Source of the DNA: an uncultured Collinsella sp.
GTDB lineage: Bacteria > Actinomycetota > Coriobacteriia > Coriobacteriales > Coriobacteriaceae
NCBI GenBank assembly: GCA_958427895.1
Contig: CAUADW010000043.1
Location: forward strand, 1 to 13,462
Length of the DNA stretch: 13,462 nt
Direction of reading: 5' to 3'
The translations under genes and the position numbers were made by a program. The notes under the pieces are model-generated. The model worked only from the letters and a program-made list of their open reading frames with translations, did no database searches and was not told the DNA's origin. Positions 1 to 8,536 of this stretch are shown here, piece by piece (position 1 is the stretch's first letter; every line of letters starts with the position of its first letter).

Positions 1-266
1 TCACGGCCGGCGTGCGCCCCGAGCAGATTCTGCTTGCCGACAAGGACGAGGAGGGCGCGCTCCAGGGTACCGTCGAGGTGACCGAGCTCATGGGTTCGAC
101 CGAGCATGTCCACGTGACCGCTCCCGACGGCCAATTCGTCTTGATCATTCCCGTTGTCGACCTTGAGGCCAAGGGTGCGCTCAAGGCGGGCGACACCATC
201 TGGTTCAAGTTCGAGAAGAACGCGACCCACCTCTTCGATAAGGTCTCTGGCAAGAACCTTATCTAG
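1..266 (+). CDS. ABC transporter ATP-binding protein, MalK/MsmK/UgpC type, C-terminal fragment
   Basis: This is the 3' end of a gene that begins upstream of the window; the reading frame is open from base 3 and stops with TAG at 264-266. The 87 visible residues start with T-A-G-V-R-P-E-Q, matching the 'GxRPE' signature at the start of the C-terminal TOBE/OB-fold regulatory domain of carbohydrate ABC ATPases. They continue with V-T-E-L-M-G-S and end with H-L-F-D-K-V-S-G-K-N-L, the usual 'HLFDxxTGxxL' tail. Proteins of this family power uptake of oligosaccharides such as maltodextrins, raffinose or glycerol-3-phosphate. The Walker motifs lie outside the window, so substrate cannot be read. It converges on the malQ-glgP genes, which makes a maltodextrin transporter attractive, but UgpC/MsmX-type ATPases are often shared among several importers. 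A GTG at 12 is internal and not a start. Confidence 0.9.
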   Translation, partial: TAGVRPEQILLADKDEEGALQGTVEVTELMGSTEHVHVTAPDGQFVLIIPVVDLEAKGALKAGDTIWFKFEKNATHLFDKVSGKNLI

Positions 267-334
267 GCCCGGTGCATCCAGGCCCTCCCTTTGGGCGACT
301 GCGGTATTGCCATCCTTTTGCCGCGGTCACATAT

Positions 335-373
335 AAGGCTCCCCTCCCGTCCACTGGGCGAGAGGGGAGCCTT
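335..373 (+). terminator. Rho-independent terminator after the ABC ATPase gene
   Basis: A perfect 12-bp stem (335-346 with 362-373, AAGGCTCCCCTC and its complement) encloses a 15-nt loop and is followed by TTCTTTGT. It lies 69 bp after the ATPase stop codon and points along the plus strand. Confidence 0.85.
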
Positions 374-401
374 TCTTTGTGTTGGGACCGTTCATCTGTC
401 A

Positions 402-542
402 GTTTGTCTTGATCTGTAACAGGAGGAGGGCCAAATTGGGTCTACCTGTTACAGATCGAGATGAATTTAACGGAGGAATCTGTTTGTCTTGATCTATAAC
501 AGGTAGACCCAATTATGTCGGCTAGATGTTACAGGTCGAGAT
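402..542. repeat. Two copies of a ~53-bp palindromic intergenic repeat in opposite orientation
   Basis: Unit 1 (408-460) has arms CTTGATCTGTAACAGG and CCTGTTACAGATCGAG, which pair at 15 of 16 positions. Unit 2 (488-540) starts with the near-identical CTTGATCTATAACAGG and ends TGTTACAGGTCGAG, exactly 80 bp further on. The asymmetric cores are inverted: 434-451 (AATTGGGTCTACCTGTTA) is the perfect reverse complement of 497-514, and pairing extends to 434-461 with 487-514 with two mismatches. So the second unit is a flipped copy of the first, while the ends look direct because each unit is itself palindromic. No open reading frame is credible here. It sits between the terminators of two convergent genes. 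It resembles REP-type or small palindromic intergenic elements, but I cannot name a family. Confidence 0.8.
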
Positions 543-580
543 TTTTGGTCGAGGCAGGCCACGGGCAACACAGGGACACA

Positions 581-614
581 AAAAACGGAGCCGTGTCGCC
601 ACGACTCCGTTTTT
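581..614 (-). terminator. Terminator of the phosphorylase gene, probably bidirectional
   Basis: A 10-bp stem (586-595 with 600-609) has one G-U pair and a 4-nt loop that reads GCGA on the minus strand. It is flanked by an A-run (581-585) and a T-run (610-614). On the minus strand the stem is followed by TTTTTTG, 27 bp after the glgP stop. The T-run on the other side means it could also stop plus-strand readthrough. Confidence 0.85.
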
Positions 615-640
615 CAAGAGGATGGGTAAGGGAAGCGAAA

Positions 641-2908
<2,268 letters not shown>

Positions 2909-2954
2909 GTTTTCTCCTGTGATGGGTTGTTTCATGTCTGCAATTCATAAGAAG

Positions 2955-2988
2955 CCCGCGCGAGGGGATTGGGGTGGCCTCGCGCGGG
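2955..2988 (-). terminator. GC-rich hairpin between malQ and glgP (terminator or attenuator)
   Basis: A perfect 11-bp stem (CCCGCGCGAGG at 2955-2965 with 2978-2988) has a 12-nt loop. On the minus strand it is followed by CTTCTTATG, a weak T-tract. It may lower glgP expression relative to malQ or stabilise the malQ 3' end rather than fully terminate, since I see no convincing promoter of glgP's own downstream of it. Confidence 0.6.
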
Positions 2989-3036
2989 AAAAGCAAGCGC
3001 GTCCGCACGGTGGGGAGGGGTTGGGCGCGGTAGCTC

Positions 3037-4542
3037 CTATTGAGGAAGCTCGATTTCGGCTTCCGACGGGATGCGGAAGTAGGTCTCGGTCCAGTCGGTG
3101 AGTTTGTGCTCGAGCTCGCGGGTGATGGCGCCGTCGAGCATGCGCCAGGTCCAGTTGCCGCCCAGCGTGGCAGGGGTGTTGATGCGCGCCTCGTTGCCCA
3201 AGTTGAGCAGGTCCTGCATGGTGTAGATGCACGTGTCGCTCACGCTGGCGGCGATGGTGCGGTTGAGTGCATCTGCCATGGGTTCGCCGGCCTGCTGATG
3301 GGTGTACAGGGCTGCCTGCTCGCGCTGACGCGGGGTGGCCGTTCCCTCAAACCAACCGCGCGCCGTCTCGTTGTCGTGGGTGCCCACATAGGCGACGGTG
3401 TTGGCGATGTAGTTATGCGGCAGGTAGTACGAGTTGGTGCCCTCAAAGGCAAACTGCAGGATCTTCATGCCGGGGAAGCCCGAGTTGTCGCGCATGTCGA
3501 TGACGCCGGGGGTGAGGAAGCCCAGGTCCTCGGCGATGATGGGCAGCGTGCCGAGCTTTTCCTCGAGCGTCTTGAAGAACTTGAGGCCGGGCCCCTGCGT
3601 CCACGAACCGTAGGACGAATCGGGTGAGGAGAACGGCACCTCCCAATAGGCCTCGAAGCCGCGGAAGTGATCCAGGCGGATGACATCGTACATGTCGAGG
3701 GCGGCGCGAATGCGGCCCTCCCACCAGGAGAAGCCGTCGGACTCCATGGCGTCCCAGTCGTAGATGGGGTTGCCCCAGTACTGGCCGGTGGCCGAGAACT
3801 GGTCGGGCGGCGTGCCGGCGACGCTCACGGGATTGCCGGCGGCGTCGATCTTAAAGAGCTCAGGTGTCGCCCACATCTCGACGGAGTCACGCGAGACATA
3901 GATGGGCAGGTCGCCGATGATGAGAATGTCGCGCTCGTTGGCATAGGCCTTGAGGCGGCTCCACTGGCGATCGAAGAAGTACTGCGTCATCTGGTGGTAG
4001 AGCATACGCGCCGGATGGCCGGCGCAGACCTTGGCGGAAGCCTCGCCGCGGGTGCGGAGCTCCGCGGGCCACTCCCAAAACGCCTTGAGACCGCACTCTT
4101 CTTTGACGGTCATAAACTCACAGTAGGGGATGAGCCAGTCCTCGTTGGCCTGGATAAAGTCATCGAAATCGGCCGGCTTGTCGGCTGCAAAGCGCTCGGC
4201 GGCTCGGTCGAGAATCTGACGGCGGCCACCAAAGATGGCACCGTAGTCGACATTGCTGGGGTCGGATCCCAGATACACGCCATCGATATCGCGCTGCTCC
4301 AGATACCCTGCCTCGATAAGCTCAGCAAAGTCGATAAAGTTGGGGTTGCCTGCGCGGGCCGAGAACGACTGATAGGGCGAATCGCCATAGCTGGTCGTCG
4401 TAAGGGGCAGAATCTGCCAGTAATGTTGTTTGCACGAGGCGAGAAAATCGACGAAGTCGTAGGCATTCCAGCCAAAGCCGCCGATTCCGTATGGTCCGGG
4501 CAGAGATGAGACGGGCATGAGGACGCCGCTTGCACGCTCCAT
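3037..4542 (-). CDS. malQ: 4-alpha-glucanotransferase (amylomaltase, GH77)
   Basis: The enzyme transfers glucan segments between malto-oligosaccharides and releases glucose, feeding longer chains to the phosphorylase encoded downstream. The 501-residue product starts M-E-R-A-S-G-V-L-M-P-V-S-S-L-P-G-P-Y-G-I-G, the typical GH77 N-terminus. The catalytic triad is intact: nucleophile D291 in R-L-D-H-F-R-G, acid/base E338 in I-I-A-E-D-L-G, and D390 in G-T-H-D-N-E-T. Y-W-G-N-P-I-Y-D-W and F-S-W-W are also present. Length matches bacterial type I amylomaltases without the long N-terminal extension of E. coli MalQ. The ATG at 4540-4542 was preferred because homologues begin at this point and GGTGAG lies upstream. 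TTG at 4555 or GTG at 4552 would add four or five residues; AGAAGG abuts them, so these starts are possible. Stop is TAG at 3037-3039. Confidence 0.96.
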   Translation of the reverse strand: MERASGVLMPVSSLPGPYGIGGFGWNAYDFVDFLASCKQHYWQILPLTTTSYGDSPYQSFSARAGNPNFIDFAELIEAGYLEQRDIDGVYLGSDPSNVDYGAIFGGRRQILDRAAERFAADKPADFDDFIQANEDWLIPYCEFMTVKEECGLKAFWEWPAELRTRGEASAKVCAGHPARMLYHQMTQYFFDRQWSRLKAYANERDILIIGDLPIYVSRDSVEMWATPELFKIDAAGNPVSVAGTPPDQFSATGQYWGNPIYDWDAMESDGFSWWEGRIRAALDMYDVIRLDHFRGFEAYWEVPFSSPDSSYGSWTQGPGLKFFKTLEEKLGTLPIIAEDLGFLTPGVIDMRDNSGFPGMKILQFAFEGTNSYYLPHNYIANTVAYVGTHDNETARGWFEGTATPRQREQAALYTHQQAGEPMADALNRTIAASVSDTCIYTMQDLLNLGNEARINTPATLGGNWTWRMLDGAITRELEHKLTDWTETYFRIPSEAEIELPQ

Positions 4543-4607
4543 GAATGCGCTCACCAACCTTCTTGTTGTGGGGTCGGCCTGCCGATGGGTGTGCAGTCCG
4601 CCTCCGA

Positions 4608-4622
4608 TGTTCTGATTCGATA
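4608..4622. promoter_or_regulatory. Motif near the malQ transcription start, shared with the galE leader
   Basis: TGTTCTGATTCGATA here matches, in reverse complement and with one extra base, TATCGAATCAGGAACA at 5834-5849 in the galE leader. It begins 6 nt after the proposed malQ -10 box. A shared operator is possible but only inferred. Confidence 0.3.
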
Positions 4623-4627
4623 CGCCT

Positions 4628-4633
4628 ATTGTA
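4628..4633 (-). promoter_or_regulatory. malQ: Putative malQ promoter -10 box
   Basis: On the minus strand the sequence reads TACAAT, one mismatch from TATAAT, about 86 bp before the malQ ATG. No good -35 hexamer lies at 16-18 bp; the AT-rich palindrome at 4636-4654 occupies that space, which would suit an activator-dependent or repressor-blocked promoter. Confidence 0.4.
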
Positions 4634-4635
4634 AA

Positions 4636-4654
4636 ACATGTTGTTTAAACATGT
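4636..4654. promoter_or_regulatory. Candidate operator palindrome in the malQ promoter
   Basis: ACATGTT-GTTTA-AACATGT is a perfect 7-bp inverted repeat with a 5-bp centre, lying directly upstream of the proposed malQ -10 box. The internal GTTTAAAC is also palindromic. Its position in the spacer/-35 region suggests a repressor or activator site. No regulator can be assigned from this window. Confidence 0.45.
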
Positions 4655-4706
4655 ACAGGCAAGATAAAAAAGTTGGTCGATTTTCGGCGAATGGTTACAT
4701 GCCATG

Positions 4707-4740
4707 AAAAAGCCCCGACCTCACAACGTGAGATCGGGGC
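4707..4740 (-). terminator. Rho-independent terminator of galE
   Basis: A 13-bp stem (4712-4724 with 4728-4740, one G-U pair on the minus strand) is followed on the minus strand by TTTTT and lies 22 bp after the galE stop. It separates galE from the malQ promoter, so galE and malQ are likely separate transcripts. Confidence 0.88.
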
Positions 4741-4762
4741 AAGAGCGGTATGTAGGTTTTTG

Positions 4763-5824
4763 CTACTCGGCGTCGGCGAAGCCGTTGGGGTTGTGGCTCT
4801 GCCAGTTCCAGCTATCGCGGCACATGTCCGCGATGTCGTATTGGGCCTTCCAGCCCATCATGCGCTCGGCCTTGGAGGCATCGCACCAGTTGGCAGCGAT
4901 GTCGCCGGCGCGGCGCTCGCGGATCACGTAGGGCAGCTCCTTGCCACAAGCCTTGGAGAAGGCGGCGACGACCTCGAGTACCGAGGTGCCGGTGCCGGTG
5001 CCCAGGTTAAAGATCTCGACGCCGGTTTTGCCGTTCATCCAGTTAAGGGCGGCAACGTGACCAGAGGCCAGATCGCACACGTGGATGTAGTCGCGCACGC
5101 CGGTGCCGTCGGGGGTGGGGTAGTCGTTGCCAAAGACCTGAACGGCCTCGAGCTTGCCCACGGCGACCTGGGCGACATAGGGCACCAGGTTGTTGGGGAT
5201 GCCCTTGGGGTCCTCGCCGATCAGGCCCGACGGATGAGCGCCGATGGGGTTGAAGTAACGGAGCAGCACGACGTCCCACTCGGGGTCGGCGGTGTGGACG
5301 TCCATAAGGATCTGCTCGATCATCCACTTGGTCCAACCATAGGGGTTGGTCGCGGGCTTCTTAGGATCTTCCTCGGTGACGGGCGGATTGTCCGGGTCGC
5401 CGTAGACGGTCGAGGAGCTCGAGAAGATGATAGACTTGCAGCCATGGTTGCGCATGACGTCGATGAGCACCAGGGTGTTCTCGATGTTGTTGTGGTAGTA
5501 CTCGACGGGCTTGCTCACCGACTCGCCGACGGCCTTAAAGCCGGCAAAGTGGATGACGCGGTCGATCTGATGGGTATCGAAGATCTTGTTCATCGCGTCG
5601 CGGTCGAGCACGTTGGCCTCGTAGAAGGTGAGGTTCTTGGCGGCCTCGTCGCCCACGATGGTCTTGACGCGGTCGACGGCGACGGAGCTGGAGTTGGAAA
5701 GATCATCGACGATGACGACCTGGTAGCCACCTTCGAGCAGCTGAACGACGGTGTGCGAGCCGATAAAGCCGGCGCCACCGGTAACGAGGACGCAGGTGTC
5801 TTTGGGGTCGAGTGCTTTGGACAT
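4763..5824 (-). CDS. galE: UDP-glucose 4-epimerase
   Basis: This cytoplasmic short-chain dehydrogenase/reductase interconverts UDP-galactose and UDP-glucose, using tightly bound NAD, for the Leloir pathway and cell-surface glycan precursors. The 353-residue protein opens with the Rossmann motif T-G-G-A-G-F-I-G-S (residues 15-23), followed by V-D-D-L-S-N. The catalytic set is complete: S137 within F-S-S-S-S-T-V-Y-G, and Y162/K166 in the Y-x-x-x-K motif N-P-Y-G-W-T-K. R-Y-F-N-P-I-G-A-H and G-T-G-V-R-D-Y-I-H-V are the GalE substrate-domain signatures. The tail W-N-W-Q-S-H-N-P-N-G-F is also typical. The ATG at 5822-5824 has AGGAG 6 nt upstream. It ends in TAG and its own terminator. Length is close to the usual 330-350. 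It is probably monocistronic; no other gal genes are in the window. Confidence 0.96.
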   Translation of the reverse strand: MSKALDPKDTCVLVTGGAGFIGSHTVVQLLEGGYQVVIVDDLSNSSSVAVDRVKTIVGDEAAKNLTFYEANVLDRDAMNKIFDTHQIDRVIHFAGFKAVGESVSKPVEYYHNNIENTLVLIDVMRNHGCKSIIFSSSSTVYGDPDNPPVTEEDPKKPATNPYGWTKWMIEQILMDVHTADPEWDVVLLRYFNPIGAHPSGLIGEDPKGIPNNLVPYVAQVAVGKLEAVQVFGNDYPTPDGTGVRDYIHVCDLASGHVAALNWMNGKTGVEIFNLGTGTGTSVLEVVAAFSKACGKELPYVIRERRAGDIAANWCDASKAERMMGWKAQYDIADMCRDSWNWQSHNPNGFADAE

Positions 5825-5833
5825 GTAGTCTCC

Positions 5834-5849
5834 TATCGAATCAGGAACA
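5834..5849. promoter_or_regulatory. Motif in the galE leader, shared with malQ
   Basis: TATCGAATCAGGAACA lies just downstream of the proposed galE -10 box. It matches, in the opposite orientation and with one inserted base, the motif at 4608-4622 just downstream of the malQ -10 box. The common exact core is TATCGAATCAG. Confidence 0.3.
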
Positions 5850-5861
5850 CTTCTTCAGGGG

Positions 5862-5867
5862 AGTATA
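5862..5867 (-). promoter_or_regulatory. galE: Putative galE promoter -10 box
   Basis: The minus strand reads TATACT 37 bp before the galE ATG. The best -35 candidates (TTGGGC at 14 bp, GATTTG at 17 bp) are poor, so only the -10 is offered. Confidence 0.4.
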
Positions 5868-6018
5868 GCGCAGGCGGGGATGCCCAAATCGTGCGCTGTG
5901 GGAAAAGCAGAGGATTGTGCTAACGTACTCATAGAAGAGCTTGCGTACGCATAACCTGATCTTTGGCATTTGCTTACGAGCCGCTGACCTTGTAGTTTCC
6001 TGCCGTTCGTGGAAATCG

Positions 6019-6046
6019 TTGGGACGCGCCATATGTACGCTAATAT
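6019..6046 (+). promoter_or_regulatory. Putative promoter of the coiled-coil peptidase gene
   Basis: TTGGGA (6019-6024) and TAATAT (6041-6046) are separated by 16 bp, 45 bp before the ATG. A second possible -10, TATAAA at 6064-6069, lies nearer the gene but lacks a matching -35. Confidence 0.4.
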
Positions 6047-6090
6047 GTATGAGTTGAGCGACATATAAATAAACATGTAACGGAGTACAT

Positions 6091-7296
6091 ATGTCACCAA
6101 ACAGCGATTCCATCCTTTCCCAGGAGCTCTCGCGCCGCACTGCCCTCAAGGCCCTGTTCGGCGCCGCTTCTGCGGCAGTTCTTTTTGGCCTGCCCGCTCG
6201 CGCCCATGCGGCGGAGGCTTCCAAAGAAACCACCGATAAACTGAATGCCGCCCAGGCCCAGCTCGACGAGGTTCAGGCCCAGCTCGACAGCATCGCAAAT
6301 GAGTATGCGGCGCTGGCCAACAAGAATGCCCAGACCCTCAACGACATCGAGAATGTCCAGGGCAAGATTGACGACACGCAGGCCCAGATCGATGAAAAGA
6401 AGGCCGAGCTCAAGAAGAAGCGCAACGACCTTTCCGATCGCGTGGCCGCCAGCTACAAGTCCGGCGGCACGAACATCCTGTCGCTGCTGCTGGCCTCTGG
6501 CTCGTTTGAGGAACTCGTCGCCAACGCGCATTACGTTGAGAAGATCAACAAGAGCGACCGCGACGCCATCGAGGACATTCAGACCATCCAGGAAGAGCTC
6601 GATGCGCAAAAGACCGAGCTCGAGTCGCAGAAGGCCGACTTAGAGAAGCTCAAGGACCAGCAGACTGCCCAGATGCAGGACATGCAGGCCAAGCAGCAAG
6701 AAGTCCAGACCGTGCTGAACGGTCTTTCCGACGACGTCAAGGAGCTCATGGCTCAGCGCGATTCCGAGATCCTCGCTGCCGCCCAGGCTGAGGAGGCCGC
6801 TAGGAAGGCTGCCGCTGCCGCGGCTGCCGCGAACAAGAACAATTCCTACTCGGGTGGTTCGAGCTCGGGTGGTGGATCGTACGCGCCCGGAACTCCGCAG
6901 CAGAATGCCGGCTCGGGCAAGCAGCAGGCTGTCGTCAACGCGTGCTACTCCACGCCTTCGCCGGGTCAGAACTGGTGCGCGGCGTGGGTCACCAATGTCT
7001 TCCGTAACGCCGGCGTTGGCTACTTTGGAGGCAATGCGTGCGACATGTTTAACGCCTGGTGCTATAGCTCCGACCGCTCGGCGCTGCAGGTGGGCATGAT
7101 CGTGGCCGACTCATCGCATAGCGGCACGGGTGCTCCGGGCCTTATCTACGGTCATGTGGGTATCTACGTTGGCGGCGGCATCGTTATGAGCAACGAGGGT
7201 GCCATTACGTCTAAGTCGCTCGATTCGTTTATTAGCTTCTATGGCACTGGCTCTGGCGTGCGTTGGGGCTGGCTTGGCGGTATTGCGCTGTCGTAG
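6091..7296 (+). CDS. Secreted coiled-coil cysteine peptidase (putative peptidoglycan hydrolase)
   Basis: The 401-residue protein begins with an export signal: S-R-R-T-A-L-K (residues 14-20) resembles the twin-arginine motif, then a hydrophobic run and A-H-A before A-E-A, giving likely cleavage after residue 40. Residues 45-235 form a long charged coiled coil like the N-terminal half of PcsB/CwlO-type hydrolases, including the S-Y-K-S-G-G-T-N-I-L-S-L-L-L-A-S-G-S-F break near 121-139. An alanine stretch and a Gly/Ser/Pro-rich linker (about 238-285) lead to a C-terminal domain with C296 in N-W-C-A-A-W-V and H355 in G-H-V-G-I-Y-V-G, the Cys/His pair of NlpC/P60- or CHAP-like amidases and endopeptidases. 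I infer cleavage of peptidoglycan during growth or division. PcsB/CwlO homologues are usually controlled through the coiled coil by FtsEX, which is not seen here. ACGGAG lies 5 nt before the ATG. The exact peptidase family is uncertain. Confidence 0.85.
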   Translation: MSPNSDSILSQELSRRTALKALFGAASAAVLFGLPARAHAAEASKETTDKLNAAQAQLDEVQAQLDSIANEYAALANKNAQTLNDIENVQGKIDDTQAQIDEKKAELKKKRNDLSDRVAASYKSGGTNILSLLLASGSFEELVANAHYVEKINKSDRDAIEDIQTIQEELDAQKTELESQKADLEKLKDQQTAQMQDMQAKQQEVQTVLNGLSDDVKELMAQRDSEILAAAQAEEAARKAAAAAAAANKNNSYSGGSSSGGGSYAPGTPQQNAGSGKQQAVVNACYSTPSPGQNWCAAWVTNVFRNAGVGYFGGNACDMFNAWCYSSDRSALQVGMIVADSSHSGTGAPGLIYGHVGIYVGGGIVMSNEGAITSKSLDSFISFYGTGSGVRWGWLGGIALS

Positions 7297-7315
7297 CTGC
7301 GGTTTGAAGTAAGTT

Positions 7316-7446
7316 GGTCCGGGACCGCGGGCGAGGCATAAGGTTGCCTGCTCTACAGTCCTGCGCAAGACGAAGGCCACATTAAGTGGCCTTCTTTGCG
7401 TGCGGAACTCGCGACCAACCTTATGCCTCGCCCGCGGTCCCGGACC
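7316..7446. repeat. Perfect 31-bp inverted repeat flanking a 69-bp segment with a terminator
   Basis: 7316-7346 (starting GGTCCGGGACCGCGGG) is the exact reverse complement of 7416-7446. Pairing stops abruptly at both ends (7315/7447 and 7347/7415 do not pair). The 69-bp interior holds a terminator hairpin at 7372-7397. The element starts 20 bp after the peptidase stop codon, in the convergent gap before murB. No target-site duplication is visible beyond a 2-bp TT on each side. Confidence 0.9.
7372..7397 (+). terminator. Terminator nested inside the 31-bp inverted repeat
   Basis: GAAGGCCAC (7372-7380) pairs perfectly with 7386-7394 around loop ATTAA and is followed by TTT. It is oriented to end transcripts of the upstream peptidase gene. 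Confidence 0.75.
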
Positions 7447-7498
7447 TTCCGGGTTCGGGGCGCGACACACCGGACTGGGTTATCTGAATAAATATGGC

Positions 7499-7524
7499 GA
7501 AGGCCCCGAAAGGGGCCTTCTTTG
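7499..7524 (+). terminator. Second terminator between the peptidase gene and murB
   Basis: GAAGGCCCC (7499-7507) pairs with 7512-7520 around a GAAA tetraloop and is followed by TTTG. The T-tract suits the plus strand. The hairpin also abuts the murB stop codon on the minus strand, where the following sequence is only weakly T-rich, so it may serve both genes. Confidence 0.75.
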
Positions 7525-8487
7525 TTAAAGGAATTCGCCTACTCGGTGGACTTCGGGTTCTAGGTCTACGTTGAATTGGTCTTTGACGGTTGCCTGGATG
7601 TGGCGGATGAGTTCGTCGACATCGGCGGCGGTGGCGTGGTCGGCGTTGACGATGAAGCCGCAGTGCTTCTCGCTCACCTGCGCGCCGCCAACGGCGTGTC
7701 CTCGCAGGCCGGCATCCATGATGAGTTTGCCGGCAAAGTAACCCTCGGGGCGCTTGAAAGTGGAGCCGGCACTCGGCATGTCGAGCGGCTGCTTGTCCTC
7801 GCGGCGCTGGCGGTAGTCGTCCATGTCGGCCTTGATCATCGCGGCGTTGCCCGGGGCGAGATTGAAGGTGGCCGAAAGCACGATAAAGCCGTCATCGGCG
7901 ATGCGGCTCTTTCGATAACCCAGGTTGAGCTCGTCGACATCGAACTCGATGATATTGCCGCTGCCGCGGGTGCCGTCGTCGAGCTGGCGAGCGGGTTTGT
8001 AGACGCGCACGGACTCCAGCACATCGGCCATGCAGGCACCGTAGGCACCGGCGTTCATGTAGCAGGCGCCGCCGACCGATCCGGGGATGCCCGAGATGGG
8101 CTCCATGCCGGTGAGACCGGCCTCGGCTGCCGCCGCGGCGACATCGGAAAGCAAGGCGCCGGCCGCCGCCGTGACGTGCGTGCCGTCGACCGTAATGTCG
8201 GAGAGGCCTTCGCCCAGCGCCACGACGACGCCACGGATGCCCTTGTCGCCGACGAGCAGGTCGGAGCCGTTGCCCACGATGGTAAGCGGCAGGTCGCAGC
8301 GATAGCAGGTATCGAGCGTGGCGACGAGGCCCTGCTCAGTATCGGGCGTGACAAAGACGTCGGCCGGGCCGCCGATCTTAAACGTGGTGTGCTCGCGCAT
8401 GGGCTCGCTCATCAACACGTTGTCCTCGCCGGCAACGCCAGCAAGTGCGCACAGCAGGTCCTCGTTAAAAAAGTCGTTCTCGTGCAT
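7525..8487 (-). CDS. murB: UDP-N-acetylenolpyruvoylglucosamine reductase
   Basis: MurB is an FAD enzyme that reduces the enolpyruvyl group with NADPH to make UDP-N-acetylmuramic acid, an early cytoplasmic step of peptidoglycan synthesis. From the chosen start the protein has 320 residues. It shows H-T-T-F-K-I-G-G-P-A-D (about 33-43) and G-N-G-S-D-L-L-V of the FAD_binding_4 domain, then S-G-I-P-G-S-V-G-G-A-C-Y-M-N-A-G-A-Y-G, Y-R-K-S-R, the proton-donor serine S242 in A-G-S-T-F-K-R-P, and the catalytic glutamate E312 in L-E-P-E-V-H. The G-S-T-F-K-R-P form is that of type II enzymes such as B. subtilis MurB. The ATG at 8485-8487 has AGGCGG 8 nt upstream. The longer in-frame start is a TTG at 8530 that overlaps a probable -10 box, so I rejected it. 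Stop is TAA. It is divergent from the lacI-type gene. Confidence 0.95.
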   Translation of the reverse strand: MHENDFFNEDLLCALAGVAGEDNVLMSEPMREHTTFKIGGPADVFVTPDTEQGLVATLDTCYRCDLPLTIVGNGSDLLVGDKGIRGVVVALGEGLSDITVDGTHVTAAAGALLSDVAAAAAEAGLTGMEPISGIPGSVGGACYMNAGAYGACMADVLESVRVYKPARQLDDGTRGSGNIIEFDVDELNLGYRKSRIADDGFIVLSATFNLAPGNAAMIKADMDDYRQRREDKQPLDMPSAGSTFKRPEGYFAGKLIMDAGLRGHAVGGAQVSEKHCGFIVNADHATAADVDELIRHIQATVKDQFNVDLEPEVHRVGEFL

Positions 8488-8519
8488 ACGAATATCCGCC
8501 TTTTGGTGGTCGTTGTCAT

Positions 8520-8536
8520 CAATCGATTGCAATATA
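8520..8536 (-). promoter_or_regulatory. Putative murB -10 box with adjacent CAATCGATTG palindrome
   Basis: The minus strand reads TATATT (8531-8536), 43 bp before the murB ATG; no good -35 is seen. Immediately downstream, 8520-8529 is the perfect palindrome CAATCGATTG with the central CG that LacI-family operators usually have. Binding there would touch the murB start region. The link to the neighbouring LacI-type gene is inference. Confidence 0.3.

Noticed and set aside
402..542. CRISPR array
   Set aside because: Only two units, each itself palindromic, with inverted cores and no spacer-like regular spacing or cas genes.
2909..2935. Upstream ATG of glgP giving a 764-residue protein
   Set aside because: No ribosome binding site before it, whereas AGGAG is ideally placed for the ATG at 2906-2908.
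4673..5923. 416-codon open frame on the plus strand
   Set aside because: Antisense to galE and runs through its terminator and promoter; no protein signature.
6070..6079. TAAACATGTA shared with the malQ palindrome region (4646-4655)
   Set aside because: A 10-base match between AT-rich leaders is expected by chance and lacks the second arm of the palindrome.
7316..7446. Insertion sequence with target-site duplication
   Set aside because: No transposase frame inside and only TT flanking both ends, so an IS call is unsupported.
8488..8532. TTG start of murB giving 335 residues
   Set aside because: It overlaps a probable -10 box and would add an extension not typical of MurB; the ATG at 8485-8487 has its own ribosome binding site.
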